NCBI GenBank assembly: GCA_023258825.1
Contig: JALQWE010000309.1
Location: 1-5,255, forward strand
Direction of reading: 5' to 3'
Source: Planctomycetaceae bacterium
GTDB lineage: Bacteria; Planctomycetota; Planctomycetia; Planctomycetales; Planctomycetaceae
DNA: 5,255 nt
Under the pieces are notes generated by a model, which saw only the letters and a program-made list of their open reading frames with translations, was not told the DNA's origin and did not search any database. This document shows positions 1 through 5,255 of the stretch, piece after piece (within the stretch, counting starts at the first letter, position 1; the number at the start of each line of letters is the position of its first letter). Position numbers and translations under genes: made by a program.

Positions 1-140
1 AGTATGTTGCCGAGTTCCTGCGGGTGCTGGCCCCGGAAACACTGGTGGATCTGCAGTTGACGGATTCCGACACAGCGGCCGTGTTCCGCGTCGAAGATTC
101 GTATACCTACGTGATCATGCCCCTGACGCAGGATCGCTGA
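1..140 (+). CDS. dnaN: DNA polymerase III sliding clamp (beta subunit), C-terminal fragment
   Basis: Partial at the 5' side; the reading frame starts at base 3 and ends in TGA at 138-140, giving 45 residues. The end of the translation carries YVIMPL, matching the YVVMPM-type C-terminus of bacterial beta clamps, preceded by a plausible domain III strand-turn-strand (VDLQLTDSDTAAVFRVED). In known clamps this C-terminal strand lines the hydrophobic pocket that binds clamp-binding peptides of polymerases and other partners. Here four residues (TQDR) follow IMPL, so the tail is slightly longer than the E. coli MPMRL end. The clamp is a ring-shaped dimer that tethers DNA polymerase III to DNA. The neighbours dciA and gyrB support the identification. 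The short length limits certainty, but the terminal motif and context agree. Confidence 0.88.
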   Translation, partial: YVAEFLRVLAPETLVDLQLTDSDTAAVFRVEDSYTYVIMPLTQDR

Positions 141-164
141 CAGGTCGATGGTGTCGTCCTGAAA

Positions 165-181
165 CGGCCAGTGTCTGGTCG
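165..181 (+). other. Small hairpin in the dnaN-dciA spacer
   Basis: CGGCCAG at 165-171 pairs with CTGGTCG at 175-181 around a TGT triloop: 7 bp including one G-U pair. It lies 25 bases after the dnaN stop and 32 bases before the dciA start. No run of T follows, so it is not a classical intrinsic terminator. It could be a weak attenuator, an mRNA-processing site or a chance fold. Confidence 0.3.
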
Positions 182-213
182 GCTCAGCAAATGCAGGTCA
201 GTTCTGAAAATGG

Positions 214-555
214 ATGTTCGACAGGATACGCAGTGTGAGGAACTCCGCCGACGACATACCGTCCATGCCCGGCTCCCTGGGAAACGCACTGTTTCGATTG
301 ATTCGTCAGAAAGGATTGATGAATCGCTCTGCGACAGACACCCTCGACGCTGAATGGAAATTGATTGTGGGCCCGGAACTGGCCCAGCGCAGTCACGCCC
401 GCAAGATCAAAGACGGTATTGTCGAAGTCGCTGTCACCAATAGTGCGGTCCTGGAAGAACTCCGCGGCTACCTGCACCAGGAAATTCTGCAGCAGTTGAA
501 AACACGGCTGCCGGATTCCGAAATCCGCGGAGTGCGATACGTTCGGGTTCGGTAG
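214..555 (+). CDS. dciA: DUF721/DciA-family protein, probable replicative helicase loader
   Basis: A 113-residue protein. DciA proteins (DUF721) are known to interact with the replicative helicase DnaB and help load it in bacteria that lack DnaC/DnaI; that role is assigned here by family. The N-terminal ~40 residues are basic and helical (GNALFRLIRQKG). The conserved core runs from about residue 42 to the end: W48, then IVGPELAQRS (51-60), KIKDGIVEVAV (64-74) and a final IRGVRYVRVR strand. This matches the DUF721 pattern 'W..IVG..LA..s....i.dG.l.V.V...' of the KH-like domain. ATG 214 was chosen because an in-frame stop lies at 205-207. It has no clear Shine-Dalgarno site; GTG 235 and ATG 265 remain possible and would only trim the variable N-terminus. 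The gene sits 73 nt after dnaN and 59 nt before gyrB, co-directional, as in other genomes where DUF721 lies near the origin. The fit to the family is good although the family is weakly conserved. Confidence 0.84.
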   Translation: MFDRIRSVRNSADDIPSMPGSLGNALFRLIRQKGLMNRSATDTLDAEWKLIVGPELAQRSHARKIKDGIVEVAVTNSAVLEELRGYLHQEILQQLKTRLPDSEIRGVRYVRVR

Positions 556-568
556 GGAAGACCGAACC
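546..568 (+). promoter_or_regulatory. Perfect dyad over the dciA stop codon, possible pseudoknot
   Basis: GGTTCGGT at 546-553 is the exact reverse complement of ACCGAACC at 561-568, giving an 8-bp stem with a 7-base loop (AGGGAAG). The 5' arm includes the last dciA codons and the first base of the TAG stop. Loop bases GGGAA (555-559) are also complementary to TTCCC at 579-583, so an H-type pseudoknot is geometrically possible. No T-run follows, which argues against an intrinsic terminator. Its place 46 bases before the gyrB ATG suggests a role in processing, stability or translation of the gyrB message. The pairing is seen directly; the function is a guess. Confidence 0.4.
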
Positions 569-614
569 TCTCGGTAAGTTCCCCCCTGCTGAGACGTGTG
601 AAGAAACCTGTTCA

Positions 615-3095
615 ATGGAAGAAGGCCGAAAAGTGTCAGAGACGACTCCCGAAAATGCCGGCAAGCCCGTCGAATCCAACAAGACCTACAGTGCCGAAGA
701 TATTCAGCATCTCAAGGGTGTTGAAGGGATTCGAACGCGACCTGCGATGTACATCGGCGATACCGGAGCCCCCGGCCTGCACCACCTCGTGTACGAAGTG
801 GTCGACAACAGTATTGACGAAGCCGTCAACGGATTCGCCACCGAAATCGAAGTGCAGATCAACCTGGATGAGAGCATCTCGGTCGTGGACAACGGTCGCG
901 GCATTCCTGTGGATGCCGTGAAGGGAGACGGACGGTCCGCTCTGGAAGTTGTGCTCACGGAAATTCACGCCGGTGGTAAGTTCAATCGTGAGAGCGGCTA
1001 TCGCGTCGGGACAGGCGGGCTTCACGGAGTGGGGATTACGGCCGTCAATGCGCTCAGTACCTGGCTGCGAGCAGAAATCCGTCGCAACGGGTTTGTCTGG
1101 GTTATGGACTTCGAAAAGGGGCGGGCCACCTCAGAATTACGGCAGCTCGGACGAGCAGACAGCACCGGAACACGGCTCACCTTCCTTCCCGATCCCACCA
1201 TCTTTTCCGAAACGCGCTACTCACTCGATACGCTCAGTCGTCGTATGAGGGAACTCGCGTTTCTCACACCCGGAATCAAGATCACCATTCGGGATGAACG
1301 CGTTGGGCAGACGGAAACATTCCATTTTGAAGATGGGCTGGTGGAGTTCGTCCGCTACCTGAACCGTACCCAAACTCCGCTCACAACAGATGTCTTTCGT
1401 ACGGTAGGTGAAGAAGACAGCGTCGTTGTGGAAGCGGCGATGCAGTACAACGACGGTTACACCGAAAATGTGCTGACCTTTGCCAATAACATTTTCAATC
1501 CCGATGGCGGAACCCACCTCAGCGGTTTTCGTGCGGCCCTCACTCGCACGATGAACAACTACGCCAAAGCGGGAAATCTGTTCAAAGAAATCACCCCGGT
1601 CGGCGAAGACTTCCGCGAAGGCCTGACAGCTATCGTCTCTGTACGAGTTCCCGATCCGAAGTTCACCTCCCAGAACAAAGTGAAATTGACAAACGCGGAA
1701 GTCGAGAGCGCTGTACAGACGGTCGTGGGAAATGCCTTCAATCGATATCTCGAAGAAAACCCCTCCATCGCCAAAAAGCTGGTTGCCAAAGCCATCATGG
1801 CGGCCGAAGCCCGAGAAGCGGCCCGGAAATCCCGGGATATGGTCCGCCGCAAAGGGGCACTCACCACCGGAGGCCTTCCCGAAAAACTTCGCGACTGCCG
1901 CAGTCGTGATCTCGAATCCACAGAACTCTACCTCGTCGAAGGGGACTCCGCCGGAGGCTCAGCCGACACCGGACGAGACTCCAGCATTCAGGCCATTCTT
2001 CCACTGCGAGGTAAGATCCTGAATGTAGAGAAGGCCCAGCTGGTCAAAGTGCTGGACAACACCGAAATCAGTAACCTGTTTCGCGCCATCGGACTTTCAC
2101 CTGCCGGCGGCGACGACGAAATGGACATCAGTAAGCGTCGGTATGGCAAGATTATTGTGATGACCGACGCAGATGTGGACGGAAGCCACATCCGTACGCT
2201 CCTGCTCACATTTCTGTTCCGCCACATGCGCGAACTTGTGCAGAACGGCCACGTTTACATTGCTCAGCCACCACTGTTTCGCGTCATTCAGCGTAAGCAG
2301 GTGCGTTATGTTCAGACCCATCAGCAAATGATGTCAGAACTGATTAGTCTGGGGATGACCGGCGCACGGCTGATGGTTAAGGCGGACAATACGCCCTTCG
2401 AAGGGGAAAACCTTCGCCGTCTTGTCGACCTCGCCGAACGCATGGAGCAACCGCTTGAATTGCTGGAGCGACGCGGGATTGATATTCGATACCTCCTGAA
2501 GTTCAACAGCGAAGAGAAATCCCGCTTGCCACGCTACCGCGTGCTGTACAGTGACACCGAACGCTGGTTCCTCGAACGCGATGAAGCGGAAGCCTTTGTG
2601 CGAAACCTTCAGCCCCCCGAACCGGCTGCCGGAGACGCTGCACCGGCGACACAACGGACAGTCAATGCACAGCTGGTCGACCTGCACGAAATCAAAACGC
2701 TGAACGAAGTCTTTCAGCAGCTTCGCGATTATGGATTTTTCGTGGCGGACTTCACTCCGGCAGGAGTCCGCAATGCAGAACCAGTGTATCCGTTCATCCT
2801 TGAGCGCGATGACGATCGCGTACCTCTGACCAGCCTCCGCGAGCTGCTGGAAGAGCTGCGACACCTGGGAGAAAAAGGTCTCACGGTCACTCGCTTCAAA
2901 GGTCTCGGCGAAATGAACTCCGAGGAACTGTGGGACACCAGCATGGATCCGGAAAAGCGAACTCTGCTGCAGGTGCGTATGGAAGATGCCGCAGCGGCCG
3001 ATGAGATTTTCCGAGTCCTCATGGGGGACGCCGTGGAACCACGTCGTGAGTTCATCGAAAAGCACGCTCTCGATGTCCGCCAACTCGACATCTGA
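615..3095 (+). CDS. gyrB: DNA gyrase subunit B
   Basis: A complete 826-residue ATPase subunit of type IIA topoisomerase; with GyrA (not in this window) it negatively supercoils DNA. The GHKL ATPase domain shows MYIGDT (45-50), the catalytic Glu in EVVDN (E61, N65), D92 in VDNGRGIP, HAGGKF (118-123) and GGLHGVG (134-140). R157 aligns with E. coli R136, the coumarin-contact Arg. The transducer domain has GGTH (298-301) and DPKF, but the QTK loop reads Q353-N354-K355. The TOPRIM domain has EGDSAGG (442-448), PLRGKILNVEKA and the metal-binding DADVD (D518, D520, D522). QPPLF (551-555) is followed by an insertion of about 190 residues, as in Gram-negative 'long' GyrB, including a Pro/Ala-rich linker near 667-679. 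The C-terminus has FKGLGEMN, LMGDAVEPRR and a final LDI. Its length is close to E. coli GyrB (804) and well above the ~640-residue short form. The ATP lid is two residues longer than in E. coli. The start may instead be GTG 633. It lies 59 nt after dciA. Confidence 0.98.
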   Translation: MEEGRKVSETTPENAGKPVESNKTYSAEDIQHLKGVEGIRTRPAMYIGDTGAPGLHHLVYEVVDNSIDEAVNGFATEIEVQINLDESISVVDNGRGIPVDAVKGDGRSALEVVLTEIHAGGKFNRESGYRVGTGGLHGVGITAVNALSTWLRAEIRRNGFVWVMDFEKGRATSELRQLGRADSTGTRLTFLPDPTIFSETRYSLDTLSRRMRELAFLTPGIKITIRDERVGQTETFHFEDGLVEFVRYLNRTQTPLTTDVFRTVGEEDSVVVEAAMQYNDGYTENVLTFANNIFNPDGGTHLSGFRAALTRTMNNYAKAGNLFKEITPVGEDFREGLTAIVSVRVPDPKFTSQNKVKLTNAEVESAVQTVVGNAFNRYLEENPSIAKKLVAKAIMAAEAREAARKSRDMVRRKGALTTGGLPEKLRDCRSRDLESTELYLVEGDSAGGSADTGRDSSIQAILPLRGKILNVEKAQLVKVLDNTEISNLFRAIGLSPAGGDDEMDISKRRYGKIIVMTDADVDGSHIRTLLLTFLFRHMRELVQNGHVYIAQPPLFRVIQRKQVRYVQTHQQMMSELISLGMTGARLMVKADNTPFEGENLRRLVDLAERMEQPLELLERRGIDIRYLLKFNSEEKSRLPRYRVLYSDTERWFLERDEAEAFVRNLQPPEPAAGDAAPATQRTVNAQLVDLHEIKTLNEVFQQLRDYGFFVADFTPAGVRNAEPVYPFILERDDDRVPLTSLRELLEELRHLGEKGLTVTRFKGLGEMNSEELWDTSMDPEKRTLLQVRMEDAAAADEIFRVLMGDAVEPRREFIEKHALDVRQLDI
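621..625 (+). promoter_or_regulatory. Shine-Dalgarno-like GAAGG supporting GTG 633 as gyrB start
   Basis: GAAGG ends 7 bases before an in-frame GTG at 633-635, a good spacing. ATG 615 has only a weak GAAG at 600-603, 11 bases upstream. Starting at 633 would remove six residues (MEEGRK) and give a protein beginning MSETTPENAG, 820 residues long. These bases are also the codons after ATG 615, so the purine richness may simply reflect Glu-Glu-Gly coding. The longer form is reported as the gene because both starts are plausible and no function depends on the difference. Confidence 0.45.
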
Positions 3096-3128
3096 GCCTT
3101 TTGAACGACTCGCCCAGCCTGCGCAATC

Positions 3129-3146
3129 TCGCCGCGGTCTCGGCGA
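3129..3146 (+). other. Short dyad in the gyrB-glycosyltransferase spacer
   Basis: TCGCCG at 3129-3134 pairs with CGGCGA at 3141-3146 around a 6-base loop (CGGTCT), 33 bases after the gyrB stop. The following bases are GC-rich with no T-run, so this is at best a weak pause or 3'-end stability element. It does not clearly separate the two genes into different transcripts. Confidence 0.25.
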
Positions 3147-3185
3147 TCGGTGGGCCACGGCGGGCTACTTTCATCAGCAGAAATC

Positions 3186-3193
3186 AGAAGGGA
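3186..3193 (+). promoter_or_regulatory. Ribosome binding site deciding the glycosyltransferase start
   Basis: AGAAGGGA lies with its last G five bases before GTG 3198, the strongest Shine-Dalgarno-like match at any gene start here. It favours GTG 3198 over the in-frame GTG 3150, which would add 16 polar residues (GHGGLLSSAEIRRDA after the start) in front of the first membrane helix and has no comparable site. Confidence 0.7.
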
Positions 3194-3197
3194 TGCC

Positions 3198-4454
3198 GTG
3201 ATTACTCTGTTGACTCTTACAGCCATCCTGCTCGTCCTGATCAGCTGGGGTCGGACGGCCTGGTGGTCGTTGCGCATTGCCAGTTACTATCCGCTGAAAC
3301 GCCAGCCACAGCCTGTCGATTCGGCAACGCGATATCCACATGTGGCGGTCCTCCTGCCGCTGCGAGGAGCCGACCCGCTACTCGATGATTGCCTGCAGGG
3401 ACTCTGTCTGCAGGATTATCCCTCTTTTGAAATTCGAGTCATTCTTGACAGCGACGAAGACTCGGCCTGGGGCAGTGTGCGTCAGGCGATGAGCCGATTT
3501 CCGAAAGTCGCATGGCACCCGATTGTACTGACAAATCGGCTCGAAACCTGTAGTCTCAAATGCAGTGCGCTTCTTCAGGGAATTCGGTCGCTGGATGAAC
3601 GCACAGAGATTGTGGCAGTCATCGACGCAGACGTGGCCGCACCTGCCTGGTGGATCCGTGAATTGGCTCGCCCATTCTCCGATCCAACGGTCGGCGCAGT
3701 CAGCGGTATGCGCTGGTTCCTGCCAACCCGAAACAATTGCGGCTCGATTGTACGTCGCACATGGGGCGCGGCTGCGTCGGCACAGATGTTCAGTCTTGAT
3801 GTCTTATGGGGCGGAACTCTCGCCTACCGAGCCGCGCTGCTCCGAGATCCCGAGTTGCAGCAGGTCTGGAGTCGCAGTTTTGTTGAAGACACCAGCGTAG
3901 TCGCGTTTCTGCGCCGTCGCGCAGCTCGAGTGGTCACGGTTCCCGGCCTTTCCATGGTCAACACCGAAACGATTTCTCTGCCGGGCTGCTACCGTTTTAT
4001 TCGCCGTCAGACGTTTTCCGTTCTGCGCTATCATCCTGCCCGTTACCAGTTGATGCTGACATGCATCGGACTTGTGATTTCCGCAGTGGCCACAGGTGTT
4101 ATTGTCCCATTTGCCCTCGCGGCCGGTCATACAATTTCTGCTGTAACGCTGTTGACGCTGACGCTCAGCACTATCGCCCTGACCGTCTTACCGCTGATGT
4201 ATATCGAAGTGTGTCTGCATTTGAGCTCGCCAAAAGACCGGCCGATCCCCGGACTGACACTGATGCAACTGCCCATGATTCCAGTCACAGTGGTGCTGTA
4301 CTTCATTGCCTTATTCAGTGCGTTGCGAATGCGTGAGATCGATTGGCGGGGGATTCATTACGAAATTCAGCGAGATGGCTCGATCCGTCGGCGGAACTAT
4401 CACCCATGGACAGCCAATCCATCCAGTCACAACGTGTCGGATTCAATCATTTAA
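3198..4454 (+). CDS. Membrane-bound GT2 glycosyltransferase, ceramide-glucosyltransferase-like
   Basis: A 418-residue enzyme predicted to move a sugar from a nucleotide sugar to an acceptor, probably a lipid, at the cytoplasmic face of the membrane; donor and acceptor cannot be read from the sequence. An N-terminal helix (about 2-18) is followed by a GT-A domain: VAVLLPLRGADP (49-60), QDYPSFEIRVI (72-82), the first acidic site D84/D86/D88, the metal-binding D143-A-D145, WGGTLAYR (204-211), the probable catalytic-base motif E230-D231, and RFIRRQ (266-271) in the place of the (Q/R)xxRW motif. Three hydrophobic segments follow (about 284-308, 313-339, 353-376). A short basic tail has the IDWRGIHYEI signature common after the last helix in this group. 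The layout matches Glyco_transf_21-like proteins, which include ceramide glucosyltransferase and HpnI. The start is GTG 3198, set by the upstream ribosome binding site. It lies 102 nt after gyrB in the same direction and may be read through from it, though no functional tie to replication is apparent. Fold assignment is firm; substrate is unknown. Confidence 0.9.
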   Translation: MITLLTLTAILLVLISWGRTAWWSLRIASYYPLKRQPQPVDSATRYPHVAVLLPLRGADPLLDDCLQGLCLQDYPSFEIRVILDSDEDSAWGSVRQAMSRFPKVAWHPIVLTNRLETCSLKCSALLQGIRSLDERTEIVAVIDADVAAPAWWIRELARPFSDPTVGAVSGMRWFLPTRNNCGSIVRRTWGAAASAQMFSLDVLWGGTLAYRAALLRDPELQQVWSRSFVEDTSVVAFLRRRAARVVTVPGLSMVNTETISLPGCYRFIRRQTFSVLRYHPARYQLMLTCIGLVISAVATGVIVPFALAAGHTISAVTLLTLTLSTIALTVLPLMYIEVCLHLSSPKDRPIPGLTLMQLPMIPVTVVLYFIALFSALRMREIDWRGIHYEIQRDGSIRRRNYHPWTANPSSHNVSDSII

Positions 4455-4483
4455 GCTGCTCCCCGGCAAAGTATGTCTTTCCA

Positions 4484-4504
4484 TGTCCATAGCGGCCATG
4501 GACA
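4484..4504. other. Perfect 7-bp dyad after the glycosyltransferase gene
   Basis: TGTCCAT at 4484-4490 is the reverse complement of ATGGACA at 4498-4504, with a 7-base spacer (AGCGGCC). It begins 30 bases after the glycosyltransferase stop codon. No T-run follows on either strand. It may help form the 3' end of the transcript or be an operator-like site; the sequence does not decide. Confidence 0.3.
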
Positions 4505-4542
4505 CAGCGATATCGACCGTCCGGATTGCAGACGCAGGGAAG

Positions 4543-4562
4543 GGCACCGGCTGGCCGGTGCC
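4543..4562. terminator. GC-rich hairpin between convergent genes, possible terminator
   Basis: GGCACCGG at 4543-4550 pairs perfectly with CCGGTGCC at 4555-4562 around CTGG, a stable 8-bp stem with seven G-C pairs. It sits between the stop of the glycosyltransferase gene (4454) and the stop of the convergent gene (4727), where a bidirectional terminator is expected. Neither flank carries a T-run, so it is not a textbook intrinsic terminator; U-less hairpins of this kind may still mark 3' ends. In the rest of 4455-4726 I see no coding signal, tRNA-like fold or repeat. Confidence 0.42.
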
Positions 4563-4726
4563 GGGCTAAGATCGCGAGGAGCTGTGATTGAATTCGTGCC
4601 TCGCTGGTGTTGCAATTCCGCATGGCAGCCCGCTGACGATCACGTAATGCCGTGTGCATTTCATCTGACTCGCGATGACTTCGCTGTCAGTGTGTTGCCG
4701 TTCAACGACCGTGTAACACAAATTCT

Positions 4727-5254
4727 CTACGGCCGTTGGTTCTCCGGGACCACACAAATCGGATGTCCACAGGCTGGTTGCAGCCGCAGAACATCCTCAG
4801 CGGTAGGCACGAAAACGCAAACACTGCCCTCTGGTAGCCGGTCCAGGTGCAGATCGCCGGCAATCCGCCATTCACGTTCCGCAGCCGTATCCATCACGCC
4901 GTCTGGTGTCGTCTTCTGAAAAAAAGGTCGCTCACTCGCAGACAGTTGATTCCAGAGTTCTTCGGTTCCGTACAGGACGGGTCTTCCGCCCAGTTTCTGC
5001 AGGACGTCACGACGGATCGCAATTCCCCAGGGTTCAAAGTCATAACGTTGTCGATGACTGCGAAAGATCCGTCGACTTCGAAATTCTGCCAACGGTACCT
5101 CAGTAAATGCAGCAACCTCATAGGTGCCGCGGATGGCCAGCGTGGAGGCACGAATCCGTTGCTCTGAAATGATCCGAAGAAGTGTGGCACGCGCCGACCG
5201 ATCAACTGGCAAATCGTCCAGTATCAGTTGATCGATGTACTCCTCACGAGCTTC
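4727..5254 (-). CDS. Unrecognised conserved-looking protein, 3' part; faint AbiGi-like motifs
   Basis: The frame is open from the right edge of the window to TAG at 4727-4729, giving the last 175 residues; the real start lies outside. Composition is that of a soluble, folded protein with no membrane segment. Numbering from the edge, the visible sequence has a helical stretch (4-33), then AAFTEVPLAEF (48-58), YDFEPWGIAIRRDVL (71-85), GGRPVLYG (89-96), RPFFQ (109-113), EREWRIAGDL (126-135) and CVFVPTAEDV (146-155). The order 'FTEVPL - H/R-rich - PWGIAI - PVLY - EREWR' recalls AbiGi/DUF2743-type proteins, in which F-x-(D/E)-(I/V)-PL, YGIGL, PV-Y and EREWR elements occur. This is from memory of the family pattern and is tentative. 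A TTG at 5212-5210 could serve as a start but would split the continuous N-terminal helix. It is convergent with the glycosyltransferase gene and separate from the replication cluster. Function unknown. Confidence 0.72.
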   Translation of the reverse strand, partial: EAREEYIDQLILDDLPVDRSARATLLRIISEQRIRASTLAIRGTYEVAAFTEVPLAEFRSRRIFRSHRQRYDFEPWGIAIRRDVLQKLGGRPVLYGTEELWNQLSASERPFFQKTTPDGVMDTAAEREWRIAGDLHLDRLPEGSVCVFVPTAEDVLRLQPACGHPICVVPENQRP

Positions 5255-5255
5255 A

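Noticed and set aside
57..85. TTGACG inside dnaN as a -35 box for dciA
   Set aside because: No -10-like sequence lies at suitable spacing (80-85 reads GTGTTC), and the site is within coding sequence.
184..615. A 143-codon minus-strand frame opposite dciA
   Set aside because: It overlaps the whole of dciA, which has recognisable DUF721 motifs on the other strand, and its own translation looks like random coding shadow.
2334..3158. A 274-codon open frame on the minus strand opposite the end of gyrB
   Set aside because: It lies entirely antisense to well-conserved gyrB codons plus a short spacer, and its translation shows no family motif; it is a by-product of gyrB codon bias.
3150..3197. GTG 3150 as the start of the glycosyltransferase
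   Set aside because: It would add a polar 16-residue extension before the first membrane helix; GTG 3198 has a well-spaced AGAAGGGA site and gives the usual family layout.
4566..4757. A 63-codon minus-strand frame covering the convergent spacer
   Set aside because: It overlaps the end of the minus-strand gene in another frame, has no recognisable motif and no supported start.
4473..4919. A 148-codon plus-strand frame after the glycosyltransferase gene
   Set aside because: Its second half is antisense to the better minus-strand gene, its composition (many His, Cys, Arg and Ser) is not protein-like, and it has no ribosome binding site.
5210..5212. TTG as the start of the minus-strand unknown gene
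   Set aside because: The frame stays open to the window edge with protein-like sequence (EYIDQLILDDLPVD) running through the TTG, so the gene most likely begins outside the window.

Overview
This window looks like the origin-proximal replication cluster of a bacterial chromosome. In order on the + strand it holds the last codons of dnaN (sliding clamp), a DUF721/DciA-type gene, a complete gyrB and a membrane-bound family 2 glycosyltransferase. A convergent minus-strand gene of unknown function then runs off the right edge. The sequence is moderately GC-rich by eye. A 'long' GyrB with a Gram-negative-type TOPRIM insertion, sparse Shine-Dalgarno sites, and a dnaN-dciA-gyrB order without recF suggest a Planctomycetota-like bacterium. 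That taxonomic call is an inference from general resemblance; no marker in the window proves it.

Layout. Bases 1-140 encode the C-terminus of DnaN. A 73-nt spacer contains a small hairpin and leads to dciA (214-555). A perfect 8-bp dyad lies across the dciA stop codon and could fold further into a pseudoknot. gyrB follows (615-3095, with an alternative GTG start at 633). After a 102-nt spacer comes the glycosyltransferase gene, whose best start is GTG 3198 because a purine-rich ribosome binding site lies just upstream. Bases 4455-4726 form a non-coding stretch between convergent genes and contain two perfect dyads, one a GC-rich stem with a 4-nt loop. The complement of 4727-5254 encodes the C-terminal 175 residues of an unrecognised protein with strong protein-like composition.

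How the genes fit together. The clamp, the presumed helicase-loading protein DciA and gyrase subunit B all serve chromosome replication, and their tight co-orientation suggests co-expression. The glycosyltransferase is functionally unrelated; it is a membrane enzyme probably acting on a lipid acceptor and may simply be read through from gyrB. The convergent gene marks the end of the transcription unit.

I found no RNA gene, mobile element, CRISPR array or clear new multi-gene system. The least ordinary items are the modified ATP-lid and QTK-loop sequences of GyrB, the dyad/pseudoknot candidate before gyrB, and the unrecognised convergent gene.
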